DNA from: Gammaproteobacteria bacterium | GTDB taxonomy: Bacteria; Pseudomonadota; Gammaproteobacteria; Steroidobacterales; Steroidobacteraceae | DNA length: 58,596 nucleotides | Direction of reading: 5' to 3' | NCBI GenBank assembly: GCA_003132425.1 | Contig: PKXS01000024.1 | Span: 19,740-78,335 of the forward strand | Shown here: piece by piece, positions 28,923 through 37,611 of the stretch | Layout of the letters: every line of letters begins with the position of its first letter | Numbering within the stretch: position 1 is the first letter of the stretch | Position numbers and translations under genes: made by a program | The notes under the pieces: model-generated | What the model was told of the DNA's origin: nothing | Databases searched by the model: none | What the model saw: the letters and a program-made list of their open reading frames with translations, nothing else

Positions 28923-30778
28923 CAGAATGCCTGCCCAAGACCGATGTAGACCACGAAGGGCGAGTAATTTGCCGGGTAGTATCGAGTCGGGACCGCGATA
29001 TCCAATCGAATCGGACCAATCGGCGTGTAGTAGCGAATGCCGGCACCGACGCCAACTCGGCTCACGTCGGGGAGCGGTTTCAAGCTGGCGCTGACCTGTC
29101 CGGCATCGACGAAAACGGCAGCGCCGAAATTTGTACCGAAGCGTTGACGGAATTCCAGGCCCCCCGCGACGATCGCGGTACCGCCCTTCGGAGTGTCGTC
29201 CGGGAACACCGGGCCGACGGTCTGATAGTTGTATCCGCGAATCGTGCCGCTGCCGCCGCCGTAGAACCGCTGATCGGGCGGCAGGCTAAATTCGCTGGCG
29301 CCCTGCGCAACCCCCGCCAAGGCGCGCGCGGCAAGCACGCTGCGCCCCGGCTCGGTGAGCCCCAGAGCATGCAGATCTAGGTACCCCGCGACCTTGACTT
29401 GAGTGATGATGAAAGTGGCGTTGGGAGGACCGATCGAGCGCGTGGGCGTGACGCTCAGCGACGCGCGCATGCCGTGAAGCGGATCATCGAGCGGGGAGAT
29501 CAGATGGGTGGAATCCAAGCTGACGCTCAGCGGCAACGAGTACAGCAGGTAATCGTACCTCTTGCTTTCTTGAATGATTTGTTCGACCGCGGTCGATACG
29601 CCGACGCTGGCGGTCCAGATACTCGACAGCTTGCGATTGAGCGTAACGCCGGTCATGACCGCAGTCTGATCGTAGGCCTCCAATGACTGCTTGATCGCGG
29701 TCACCGCCAGCTGCAGCGATTGATCGCGGCGGCCGAAATCCGGCATGATGTATTTTGCACTCGTGTCATATCCGAGGCCGGTGGTTGCGCTTCCGCCGAG
29801 ATTGAGCACGCTGGCCGACAGGCTCAATTGTTGAGCGCCGCCGAAGACATCGCGGTCGGTCCACGTGACGCCGCCGCTGCCGCCCAAATCGCTGGAGTAC
29901 GCCGCATTGATGGAGACGCCGTGGCGCGGGCGCTCGCGAATGTCGAAAGTGATCGGCACGCCCCCGGAACTGTCGGCCGCCGTGCCGACCTGTACGCTGA
30001 CCGTGGCGAACACGCCCAAGGTCAGCAGGTCGTGACGCGCCTGCTCGATTGCTTTTGGACTGAATTGCTCGCCGGTATGCAGGAGGAGTCTCGCACGCAC
30101 CAGTTTCTCATGGACCCGTTTCAAGCCTACGATGCGTATCTCGCCGATGTTCACGCGCGCGCCGGCTACTGCATGAAAGCTCACATCGAGTACCGGTTGG
30201 GTCTGGTCCTCGTAAGCAACCGGCGCATCCACCTTGGCGAAGGCATATCCTCGCTCCTGCAGCGCAGTCAGCAGCCGTGCGCCTCCGGCGAGGACGGCCG
30301 CCGCCGCCGCCGTAGACCCCTCGGCTAGCCTAACAGCGGAACGCGTCGATTCGGGTATATCGCCGTCAATGGTGACGTGGCGCAAATGATAGAGCGGACC
30401 GAGATTAAAACTGATCGCCACCCGCGCGTCGCTGCCTTTCGGCAGCGCGCTCAGGACACTGCCAAGTCCGGCATTGCTGAGCGCGGTGCCGTTGATCTTG
30501 ATCGTCACGCTGGATTGGTAATAACCATAACTTTCCAGGACCGTTTTCAAGCGCTCCGCATCGCTGCGCGCCCGGGCGATCAATCCAAACGGGCTGACCG
30601 GCGCCGATGATCGCAGCGCCTGCAGGTCGGATGTGGCCTGGAGCGTCGCGTCCATCGCACTGTCGCCGGCCGAGGCCATAACAACGCGGTAGGATTGTGG
30701 GTCTGCGGCATGGGCTGCTAGCGCGCAGCACAGCGCGACGCCGACTAGAGGTGAAATTCTTGGTAAACTGGGGCGCAT
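28922..30778 (-). CDS. tamA: TamA, Omp85-family outer-membrane component
   Basis: This 618-residue protein has a signal peptide (to about 'AAHAADP'), three POTRA-like domains (about 30-270, for example 'GEIRIVGLKRVHEKLVRARL') and a 16-strand Omp85 barrel. Barrel features are 'RFYGGGSGTIRGYNYQTVGP' (the RGY motif), 'GVGAGIRYYTPIGPIRLDIA' and the C-terminal strand ending 'YIGLGQAF'. With TamB it forms the TAM complex. The gene starts 97 nt from a divergent lipoprotein gene. Length and final Phe fit an intact barrel. Confidence 0.95.
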   Translation of the reverse strand: MRPSLPRISPLVGVALCCALAAHAADPQSYRVVMASAGDSAMDATLQATSDLQALRSSAPVSPFGLIARARSDAERLKTVLESYGYYQSSVTIKINGTALSNAGLGSVLSALPKGSDARVAISFNLGPLYHLRHVTIDGDIPESTRSAVRLAEGSTAAAAAVLAGGARLLTALQERGYAFAKVDAPVAYEDQTQPVLDVSFHAVAGARVNIGEIRIVGLKRVHEKLVRARLLLHTGEQFSPKAIEQARHDLLTLGVFATVSVQVGTAADSSGGVPITFDIRERPRHGVSINAAYSSDLGGSGGVTWTDRDVFGGAQQLSLSASVLNLGGSATTGLGYDTSAKYIMPDFGRRDQSLQLAVTAIKQSLEAYDQTAVMTGVTLNRKLSSIWTASVGVSTAVEQIIQESKRYDYLLYSLPLSVSLDSTHLISPLDDPLHGMRASLSVTPTRSIGPPNATFIITQVKVAGYLDLHALGLTEPGRSVLAARALAGVAQGASEFSLPPDQRFYGGGSGTIRGYNYQTVGPVFPDDTPKGGTAIVAGGLEFRQRFGTNFGAAVFVDAGQVSASLKPLPDVSRVGVGAGIRYYTPIGPIRLDIAVPTRYYPANYSPFVVYIGLGQAF

Positions 30779-30875
30779 CGCACCATGAATGCTAAACCAT
30801 TTCGTCGGCGGTACCCGCCCGCCGATTTGATATTGATGGAACTTAAGGGTGCAAAGGCTTTATCGAGGAGGGCCC

Positions 30876-31610
30876 ATGCGCAAAGAAATAGCCGGCCAAC
30901 GCCGCGCCATATCCGGCGACCGTACGCAATGCCGGATCGGCCGCCTGAGAGACAGTGTCTCCGTCGCCGTCATTGTCGTTCTCGCGATGATGTCCGGTTG
31001 TGGCTATTCGGACGACAATGCCTCGCAGAAGATTAATGGCTCCATTCATGTCTTGGCCGGTAAGCCGGGCGATGCCGTCGCAACGGTCAACGGCGAGATT
31101 AAAGTGGACGACAACGGCGCGGTCACGACGGCCGCTACGGTGAATGGCGCTGTGCATCTGGGCGCGCACGCCACAGCCGTGTCGTTGAAGACCGTCAACG
31201 GCTCCATCACCCTCGATGCGGGCGCGCATGTCGCAGCGGACACGACCTCGGTCAACGGCGCCCTGGCGTTGCGAGACGGCTCGGAAGTTTCCGGGCGGCT
31301 CTCCAACGTGAATGGCGAAATCGAGCTTGAGACTGCGCACGTCGCCGGCGGCATCAAGACGGTCAACGGCAGCATCAGCATCAACGGTAATTCCCGAGTA
31401 GAAGGCGGAATTGTGGTCGAGAAGCCATCCAACGGATTCTTTCACGCCGGCAATGACACTCCGCGCATCGTAATCGGCCCCGGCGCGGTCGTGCAGGGCG
31501 AGTTGCGCTTCGAACGCGAAGTGAAGCTCTATGTCAGCGATAAGGCGAGCATCGGTCCAGTGAGCGGCGCAACGCCGATCCAGTATTCCGGAGACAAGCC
31601 GCCGGCATAA
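30876..31610 (+). CDS. Lipoprotein with tandem VNG beta-solenoid repeats
   Basis: This 244-residue protein starts at ATG 30876 directly behind 'gaggaggg'; the GTG at 30849 is not needed. A hydrophobic stretch 'SVAVIVVLAMMSGCGYS' resembles a lipoprotein signal, with Cys about residue 48, although the N-terminal region is long. The mature part has about seven repeats of roughly 18-20 residues, each with a turn of the type 'TVNG' ('KINGSIHV', 'TVNGEIKV', 'TVNGAVHL', 'TVNGSITL', 'SVNGALAL', 'NVNGEIEL', 'TVNGSISI'). This is a DUF4097/bactofilin-like right-handed solenoid. Function is unknown. It is divergent from tamA. Confidence 0.75.
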   Translation: MRKEIAGQRRAISGDRTQCRIGRLRDSVSVAVIVVLAMMSGCGYSDDNASQKINGSIHVLAGKPGDAVATVNGEIKVDDNGAVTTAATVNGAVHLGAHATAVSLKTVNGSITLDAGAHVAADTTSVNGALALRDGSEVSGRLSNVNGEIELETAHVAGGIKTVNGSISINGNSRVEGGIVVEKPSNGFFHAGNDTPRIVIGPGAVVQGELRFEREVKLYVSDKASIGPVSGATPIQYSGDKPPA

Positions 31611-31632
31611 ATGCGCAGCGCCGCCCGCCGTC

Positions 31633-32961
31633 TTATAACTCCGGGCCGATGACTATCGGGGACCCGTCGCTAAATCGAGAGGCGCGAAACGGTGCGGGAT
31701 CGACGAACGGCGTCTGTCCCAGCGCAAGTTCAGCCGCTAGCCGTCCGGCGGCCGGACCAATACCGAAGCCGTGTCCCGAAAAACCGGTGGCGACGATCAT
31801 GCCCGGCAGTGTGCCCAGCGGACTGATATAGGGCACCACATCCGGTGTGACATCGATGTATCCGGCCCACTCCTGCACGATGTGCGCGTCTTTGAACTTT
31901 GGGTATAGCCCGATCATCGCGTCTTGCGCTTCGCGGTTCGACGCCTTATTGGGCCGCGGGTCCAATACGCGAGTCGCTTCAAAGGGGCTGGGCCGATCGA
32001 GTGCCCAGCGGCGGGGTGCGCAACACTCCTGTAGCGACTGGGCATTGAAACGCGGCCTCAAGGATTGCGCATCCTTGCGTATCGCCGGCAGGTATTCGCG
32101 CAGAAAGCGCAGTGAATCCGGCACCAGCGGAACCACGTGGTCAGCGCCTTTGGCGATGGTGTAGCCTCCGTCACCACGCTTGCGGTAACCCACCTCGCTC
32201 ATCCAGGTGCAGGTATCGGGTCCGCCCGCAAACGGCGCCGTGCGCATCACGGACAATAAGACTTTCAATTGCGGCAGGCGAACACTTAAGCTCGCGCAAA
32301 ATAGGCTTGTCCAGGCACCGCCGGCAAGAATCACTGCGTCGCACACGATGCGGCCCCGCTCGGTGACCACCGCACCGACTCGGCCCCCGCTGCGGTCGAT
32401 ACCGCGAACGGCACAGTGCACCACAATCGTGGCGCCCTTGCGCTGTGCGGCCCGCGCGATGGCCGGAGCCGCCATCTGCGGCTCCGCACAGCCATCGGTG
32501 GGCACATACAGACCGCAGCGAAACGCGCGGCTCGCTCCGGGCATCAGAGCCTTGAGTTCATTGCCGCGCACGATGCGAGTGCCGATGTCGTAGGGCTTGG
32601 CCATGTTCAGCCAATCGCAGTAACGCTCCTCGTCGGCTTCGTTCTCGCCGGCATACATGACACCGCACTCGCGAAATCCGGTCTCGGCGTCGCACTGCCG
32701 GTTCATATCGCGCCACAGCCGCAAACTCTCAACGATCAACGGCATTTCCCGCGCGTCACGCCCTGCTTGCCGGCACCAGCCCCAGTTGCGGCTGGACTGC
32801 TCACAGGCGATATAGCCTTTCTCGAACAGCACTACCGGAGTTCCACGGGAGGCCAGAGCAAGCGCTGCGGAGGTTCCGATGATTCCGCCGCCGATGATGA
32901 CGACACCCGTTGATGCGGGTATCACCTCATCCGGTGTAATGGAATCGACGTACGGGCCCAT
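31633..32961 (-). CDS. FAD-dependent amine/amino-acid oxidoreductase (DAO family)
   Basis: This 442-residue flavoenzyme has the FAD fingerprint '[20 protein letters not shown]' near the N-terminus, the DAO-type substrate domain ('[20 protein letters not shown]') and the C-terminal flavin contact '[20 protein letters not shown]'. It resembles glycine/D-amino acid or gamma-glutamylputrescine-type oxidases. The substrate is not resolved. ATG 32961 lies behind 'aaggtg', and the track extension to 33024 is not required. It is divergent from a 2OG-Fe(II) oxygenase with a 114-nt gap. Confidence 0.88.
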   Translation of the reverse strand: MGPYVDSITPDEVIPASTGVVIIGGGIIGTSAALALASRGTPVVLFEKGYIACEQSSRNWGWCRQAGRDAREMPLIVESLRLWRDMNRQCDAETGFRECGVMYAGENEADEERYCDWLNMAKPYDIGTRIVRGNELKALMPGASRAFRCGLYVPTDGCAEPQMAAPAIARAAQRKGATIVVHCAVRGIDRSGGRVGAVVTERGRIVCDAVILAGGAWTSLFCASLSVRLPQLKVLLSVMRTAPFAGGPDTCTWMSEVGYRKRGDGGYTIAKGADHVVPLVPDSLRFLREYLPAIRKDAQSLRPRFNAQSLQECCAPRRWALDRPSPFEATRVLDPRPNKASNREAQDAMIGLYPKFKDAHIVQEWAGYIDVTPDVVPYISPLGTLPGMIVATGFSGHGFGIGPAAGRLAAELALGQTPFVDPAPFRASRFSDGSPIVIGPEL

Positions 32962-33075
32962 CGCGTTCACCTTCTTGTAAAATCGCAGAGTATCAAGGCT
33001 CGGGCCGCATCGTCTGCCCTTCAACTCCGAACAGTGGTAAAAGTCCGTGTGGCCCTGATCGACGGAGCGAGTTCA

Positions 33076-34119
33076 GTGAACGGTGCGATACCTTTGATGG
33101 ACATCGACGCACTGTTCGGCGGCGCCTCGCTGCGGCGTGACCGGACCGACCAGGCAATCATGGGCGCGGCGGCCACACCCGGCTTCTTGGTGGTAAGGGG
33201 ATTTCCCTCCGATGTACCGATTCAGCGCGAGGCCAGGGCCGATCTGCTGCGCCTGTTCCAACTGCCGCAACCGCAGGTTCGCCAACTGTGGCGCCAGAAG
33301 TTCGACGCCTCGCGGCCCAACGTCTATCGCGGCTGGTTTCCGTTGCAGGCGGGTTTCCTGACCAGCAAGGAAGGCATGGATCTCGGTGCTGACGTGGCCT
33401 ATGGAGCGTCCGTCGTCCGTCGCGATGATCCGCTGTGCGAGGCAACGCCGCTGCCGCCCATCGGCGCGCTTCCGGGCTGGCGTGAGTCCATCGCCGCCTA
33501 CTACCGCGGCATGGAAAAGGTCAGTCAGGCCCTGATGCGCGCGATCGCCCGCGGCCTGGCTTTGGACGAACGATTCTTCGATCAGGCATTCGACAAGGGG
33601 CTGTCGACGCTGCGGTTGATTCGCTACCCGGTGAGAATCGACACGGATCGCGCGGCCGCACGGGACCCGAGCGTGTGGGTCATGCACAACGGCGGGCGGT
33701 ACTATGTGACCGGAGCGCCGCACGTGGACTCCGGATTTCTCACCCTGCTGGCTCAGGACGGCGTCGCGGGCTTGCAGGCGCGCCATCTGAACGGAGAATG
33801 GATCGACGTGCCGCCGATCGAAGGCGGCCTCGCGGTCAATTTCGGGAAGGTCCTCGAGCGTTGGTGCGGGGGCCGCATCAAGGCGACCGAACACCGCGTC
33901 ATCGGCACGGGCGTTGAGCGCATGTCCATACCGTTCTTCTATGAGGCGCGTGCCGATGCCGAGATTAGTCCTCTACCGCTAGACGGTGCGGCACCGTTCG
34001 AGCCGTTCTACTACGGCGACCATCTATGGGCGACCACGACGCAGTTCGTCGAATTCAAGGGCATGGAGTCACTACGCACGCCGCGGCGGCATCGAGATCC
34101 TCCCCCGAGGCGCTCATAA
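33076..34119 (+). CDS. 2-oxoglutarate/Fe(II) oxygenase, isopenicillin N synthase family
   Basis: This 347-residue enzyme has an N-terminal 'GAIPLMDIDALFGG' DIOX_N segment and a C-terminal double-stranded beta-helix. Iron ligands are in 'GAPHVDSGFLTLLAQ' (HxD) and 'ATEHRVIG' (distal His), and the co-substrate Arg-x-Ser is 'RMS' in 'VERMSIPFFYEAR'. GTG 33076 has 'cggag' upstream and gives the family's usual N-terminus, whereas the track's GTG 33034 adds 14 residues. The divergent FAD oxidoreductase suggests a shared catabolic or biosynthetic step on an amine or amino acid, as inference. Confidence 0.85.
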   Translation: MNGAIPLMDIDALFGGASLRRDRTDQAIMGAAATPGFLVVRGFPSDVPIQREARADLLRLFQLPQPQVRQLWRQKFDASRPNVYRGWFPLQAGFLTSKEGMDLGADVAYGASVVRRDDPLCEATPLPPIGALPGWRESIAAYYRGMEKVSQALMRAIARGLALDERFFDQAFDKGLSTLRLIRYPVRIDTDRAAARDPSVWVMHNGGRYYVTGAPHVDSGFLTLLAQDGVAGLQARHLNGEWIDVPPIEGGLAVNFGKVLERWCGGRIKATEHRVIGTGVERMSIPFFYEARADAEISPLPLDGAAPFEPFYYGDHLWATTTQFVEFKGMESLRTPRRHRDPPPRRS

Positions 34120-34191
34120 GTGTAGCGAATCCCTTGAACATGCATGACGATGGCCCAATAACCCTTTTTCAGGGTCAATCGGCCTTCTCCT

Positions 34192-35340
34192 ATGACTGTT
34201 CGTCGTCCATTTTTAAATCCACTCTGGCTCATCGCATCGCTGCCTGGTTATATCGGCCTGCGACTGTTGCCTGCTTTGTCGATCGGCCCCTTGGGAGTGT
34301 GCGCCGGGATCGTCCTGTTGGCCGCCGCCTGCGTGCTGGTCCCGCAATCGATACGGGCCCGCTCGATGCGGAATCAGGCGATTGCGGACCGCGTCGCCTG
34401 GATCGGCTTCGTGACAATGGGGTTTCTCTCGACATTATTCGTGATGACCGTGCTGCGGGACCTCCTGCTGTTGTGCGTTCATCTCGTGCTCACGGCTCAG
34501 AAGGCCGCGTCCCTGACCACACCTTCCGCGCGATGGGCGTTGGCTCTCGCGGTGTTCTGCACGCTGGCAGGTCTGATCATTGCGCGGCGTCGACCGCGGG
34601 TGGTCCGGATCGACATCCCTGTCGTGGATCTCCCTGGCGCCCTGCACGGGTTTTCGATCGCTCAGATCAGCGACGTACATGTCGGTCCCACCATCAAGCG
34701 CGGCTTTGTCGAGCGGATCGTCGCCCGCGTCAACGGATTGAACGCGGATTTGATCGCCGTGACCGGTGATCTGGTCGACGGATCGGTGCAGCAATTGTCA
34801 TCCCACACAGCGCCCTTGGCCGGCCTCATCGCGCGCCATGGCGCCTATTTCGTGACCGGAAATCATGAATATTATTCGGGCGAACGCGCATGGACCCGGG
34901 AAATCAGGCGCCTCGGCCTGACGGTTCTCAAGAACGAGCATGTGGTATTGGCGCATGACGGCGCGTCGCTGGTCGTGGCGGGAGTCACGGATTACGGCGC
35001 GCACCATTTCGATCCAGCGCAGCAAAGTGATCCGGCCGCGGCCCTTCACGGCGCGCCGGCCGACGCCGGCGCCAGAATATTGCTGGCGCATCAGCCCAGT
35101 TCAGCGGCCGCGGCGGCCAACGCCGGCTTCGACCTCCAGATATCGGGTCATACCCACGGTGGCCAATTCTGGCCATGGAATCTATTCGTGCCGTACTTCC
35201 AGCCCTTCACTGCCGGACTGCATCGTTTGCGGCATTTATGGGTGTACGTGAACCGCGGCACGGGCTACTGGGGCCCGCCGAATCGGTTCGGCGTTCCTTC
35301 GGAGATTACTCATATTCGATTGGTGCCGGCAGCCACATAA
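34192..35340 (+). CDS. Membrane-anchored metallophosphoesterase (YkuE/YaeI type)
   Basis: This 382-residue protein has three to four membrane helices in residues 10-145 and a calcineurin-like phosphoesterase domain. All metal-binding motifs are present: 'IAQISDVHVGPTIK' (DxH), 'VTGDLVDGS' (GDxxD), 'VTGNHEYYSG' (GNH[E]) and 'SGHTHGGQFWPWN' (GHxH). The family contains UDP-2,3-diacylglucosamine-like hydrolases and other phosphohydrolases of envelope lipids. The exact substrate is not evident. Confidence 0.9.
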   Translation: MTVRRPFLNPLWLIASLPGYIGLRLLPALSIGPLGVCAGIVLLAAACVLVPQSIRARSMRNQAIADRVAWIGFVTMGFLSTLFVMTVLRDLLLLCVHLVLTAQKAASLTTPSARWALALAVFCTLAGLIIARRRPRVVRIDIPVVDLPGALHGFSIAQISDVHVGPTIKRGFVERIVARVNGLNADLIAVTGDLVDGSVQQLSSHTAPLAGLIARHGAYFVTGNHEYYSGERAWTREIRRLGLTVLKNEHVVLAHDGASLVVAGVTDYGAHHFDPAQQSDPAAALHGAPADAGARILLAHQPSSAAAAANAGFDLQISGHTHGGQFWPWNLFVPYFQPFTAGLHRLRHLWVYVNRGTGYWGPPNRFGVPSEITHIRLVPAAT

Positions 35341-35376
35341 ACAGTCTTGTCTCGCCAGTCCTGATATCGTCGCTGC

Positions 35377-36522
35377 ATGAAGATCAATCTGCCGCTGGTT
35401 GCGCTAGCCGCCGGCGCTTTCGGGATCGGCGTGACGGAGTTTGCGCCCATGGGGTTGCTGCCGCTGATTGCCGGCGATCTCGGAGTCTCGATCCCTATTG
35501 CGGGACTGCTGGTCACCGGCTATGCGGTGGGCGTCATGATCGGTGCGCCCTTCATGACGCTCGCGACGGTTCGTGTGCCACGCAAGACACTCCTGATATT
35601 GCTGATGGGCCTATTTACGCTCGGCAATTTGCTGTCGGCGCTCTCGAGCGGCTATGCGATGCTGCTCATATCACGCATCATCACCTCACTTTGCCACGGA
35701 GCCTTCTTCGGAGTCGGCTCGGTCGTCGCCTCGGGTCTGGTGCCGGAGAACAAGCGGGCCGGCGCGGTCGCCGCCATGTTCATGGGGCTGACGATTGCCA
35801 ACGTAGGAGGCGTGCCGCTAGCCTCGTGGGTGGGAGAGGTCGCCGGTTGGCGCATCGCATTTTGGGGGATTACCGCGCTCGGGCTCATTGCAATGGCAGC
35901 GCTGTGGCTGCTACTGCCTGTTGTTCCGCAAAAGCACGCCACCGGCATTCATACGGAATTTCGTGTGCTGCGCAGCCCAGCGGTATTGGCGGCCATGGCG
36001 GTGACAGTGCTTGGCTCGGGTGCGATGTTCACGGTGTTTACTTACATCGCGCCGATCCTGCGCGACGAGACACATACCTCCCAGTCCTTCGTGACGGCAA
36101 TGCTGGTGCTTTACGGCATCGGCCTGACCATCGGCAACTGGGTCGGCGGCCGCTGTGCTGATCGCTCGGTCGATCGCACCGTCATCGGTGTGCTGTCGGC
36201 GTTGACGATACTGCTACTGGTGTTCTCGGTGACGATGCGGTGGCGGGTGCCGGCCGCGCTGTCGATCCTGGCGTGGGGAATCGCCACCTTTGCACTGGTG
36301 CCGCCGCTGCAGATGCGCGTGATGGAAACCGCGGCCGACGCGCCCAACCTCGCGTCCTCGATGAACATTGGCGCGTTCAACCTCGGCAATGCGCTGGGCG
36401 CCGCGCTCGGCGGCGCCGTGATCAGCCTGCAACTGGGGTTTCCGTCAGTGGCGATTGCCGGCGCTGCCTTGGCTGCGGCCGGACTGCTGGTGGTTCTCGT
36501 GACGCGCAAGACGGCGTCATAG
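35377..36522 (+). CDS. MFS drug/sugar-efflux transporter (DHA1, AraJ-like)
   Basis: This 381-residue, 12-helix MFS protein has the DHA1 features 'GAFGIGVTEFAPMGLLPLIA' in helix 1 and 'GYAVGVMIGAPFMTL' in helix 2. The loop 'RVPRKTLL' stands in for motif A and 'ISRIITSLCHGAFFGVGSVV' is in helix 4. This group exports sugars (SotB/AraJ), nucleosides or drugs. It follows the phosphoesterase by 36 nt and may share its promoter. Confidence 0.88.
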   Translation: MKINLPLVALAAGAFGIGVTEFAPMGLLPLIAGDLGVSIPIAGLLVTGYAVGVMIGAPFMTLATVRVPRKTLLILLMGLFTLGNLLSALSSGYAMLLISRIITSLCHGAFFGVGSVVASGLVPENKRAGAVAAMFMGLTIANVGGVPLASWVGEVAGWRIAFWGITALGLIAMAALWLLLPVVPQKHATGIHTEFRVLRSPAVLAAMAVTVLGSGAMFTVFTYIAPILRDETHTSQSFVTAMLVLYGIGLTIGNWVGGRCADRSVDRTVIGVLSALTILLLVFSVTMRWRVPAALSILAWGIATFALVPPLQMRVMETAADAPNLASSMNIGAFNLGNALGAALGGAVISLQLGFPSVAIAGAALAAAGLLVVLVTRKTAS

Positions 36523-36638
36523 GCCCATCCGGCCGTCGCACCCGACGGATGCGATCTGAATCTCGCGCTTGGCAAGCGTCTCGGTTATCTTAGCGGGGTG
36601 TATCCTCAGTTCAGAATCAACAATAGGGGGCTAAATAC

Positions 36639-37247
36639 ATGCATCCGCTGAATACAGTAAAGGGCGCCATCACCACCGGCGTCGTGATTGCCGTGATCGT
36701 CGGAGTTTGGCTCAACGTTTGGGGCGGATTTGGCATCGACCTCCATCCGGTGCGGATCGACCGATGGCTGCACATCGTCTCCGGCGTCATGTGGATCGGC
36801 CTCTTGTATTACTTCAACGTCGTGCAAACTCCGGGGATGTCGGACGCCGCCGCCGATAAAGGCGGACCCGGCGGCGCCGGCATATCAAAGTACATCGCGC
36901 CGCGCGGGCTATGGTGGTTCCGGTGGGCGGCGGTTGCCACATGGGTAACGGGAACGATCTACTTGATGGTCGGATTTGGCAGCCCATGGCGCATCGTATC
37001 GGCGTTTACGCTGCAACCGGGATTCCGAACGATCGGCGTCGGCGCCTGGCTTGGCACGATCATGTTGTTTAACGTTTGGGTTTACATCTGGCCGAACCAA
37101 AAGAAGATCCTTGGGATCGTGCCGGCAACGGACGAACAAAAAGCGGCGGCACGCAAGATCGCGGGCATGGCGTCTCGCATCAACTTCATCCTGTCGTTGC
37201 CGATGCTGCTCTGTATGGGCGGCCAGTCGCACGGATTGCCGTTCTAG
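36639..37247 (+). CDS. PuuD-type (urate oxidase N-terminal) membrane protein
   Basis: This 202-residue protein has four to five membrane helices of the urate hydroxylase N-terminal domain family. Conserved blocks include 'RWLHIVSGVMWIGLLYYFNV', 'PRGLWWFRWAAVATWVTGTI' and 'GAWLGTIMLFNVWVYIWPNQ'. Full-length PuuD proteins carry a C-terminal cytochrome c domain for electron transfer. None is present here, and no CxxCH occurs. A link to purine degradation is therefore uncertain. An intrinsic terminator follows at 37285. Confidence 0.75.
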   Translation: MHPLNTVKGAITTGVVIAVIVGVWLNVWGGFGIDLHPVRIDRWLHIVSGVMWIGLLYYFNVVQTPGMSDAAADKGGPGGAGISKYIAPRGLWWFRWAAVATWVTGTIYLMVGFGSPWRIVSAFTLQPGFRTIGVGAWLGTIMLFNVWVYIWPNQKKILGIVPATDEQKAAARKIAGMASRINFILSLPMLLCMGGQSHGLPF

Positions 37248-37284
37248 GAGTGCCTTGCGGGAATCTGCGCTCGGCAGTTGATTT

Positions 37285-37319
37285 AGAAAAAGGGGTCCTT
37301 GGAGTGGCCCCTTTTTTTT
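37285..37319 (+). terminator. Intrinsic terminator
   Basis: The stem 'aaaaagggg' / 'cccctttttt' encloses a short loop (tccttggagtgg) and is followed by eight Ts. It ends the PuuD-like gene transcript and abuts the left repeat of the tRNA-Ser element. Confidence 0.85.
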
Positions 37320-37337
37320 GGCGGAGAGGGTGGGATT
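37319..37337 (+). repeat. Left att-like copy of the tRNA-Ser 3' end
   Basis: The 19-bp sequence 'tggcggagagggtgggatt' is identical to 40077-40095, the 3' end of tRNA-Ser including the encoded CCA, in the same orientation. A short direct copy of a tRNA 3' end at the far edge of a tyrosine-integrase element is the usual signature of site-specific integration. Confidence 0.8.
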
Positions 37338-37469
37338 GTTCGCGGCTGCGCCGCGAATCCTCCGCTTCGCTCCGGACCGACGCGTGCGCGTTGTCCAAAA
37401 TCGCTGCGCGCTTTTGTCGAATCCACGGAAACGCAAATAGAAATCAGTAAGTTACCGAAATCTTGAAGT

Positions 37470-37531
37470 TCGCCGTCCCCTGGAATCCCCTCGCCTCCCC
37501 GCTTTTGGCAGTAGATTTGGCACTAGGAAGG
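37470..37531 (+). pseudogene. Decayed integrase C-terminal tail
   Basis: The stretch 'gtcccctggaatcccc' followed by 'tttggcagtagatttggca' closely parallels 39988-40035 inside the integrase tail ('gtcccctgaaatcccc', 'tttggcagtagtttggca'). It is on the same strand, but no long ORF remains around it. It looks like the 3' end of another copy of the same type of integrase. The preceding stretch 37338-37440 holds only GC-rich short palindromes such as 'cgcggctgcgccgcg'. Confidence 0.55.
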
Positions 37532-37559
37532 CGCTACCACACGATCTCGGTGCGCTTTC

Positions 37560-37593
37560 TTGACACCTTGTACCTTGAATGGTACAGTGTACC
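37560..37593 (+). promoter_or_regulatory. Promoter and palindromic operator of the HigB/HigA-type operon
   Basis: A -35 'ttgaca' (37560-37565) and a -10-like 'tacagt' (37583-37588) are separated by 17 nt. The perfect 13-bp palindrome 'ggtacagtgtacc' (37581-37593) covers the -10, and an upstream half-site pair 'gtacc ttgaat ggtac' lies between the boxes. This is the expected layout for autorepression by the antitoxin. Transcription would begin about 15 nt before the toxin start codon. Confidence 0.65.
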
Positions 37594-37611
37594 TTCCGAG
37601 GTCCGCCACTG

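Noticed and set aside
37338-37440. GC-rich palindromes 'cgcggctgcgccgcg' and 'tccgcttcgctccgga' as a CRISPR or REP array
   Set aside because: They are single copies, not a regular repeat-spacer structure. They probably belong to the decayed element end.
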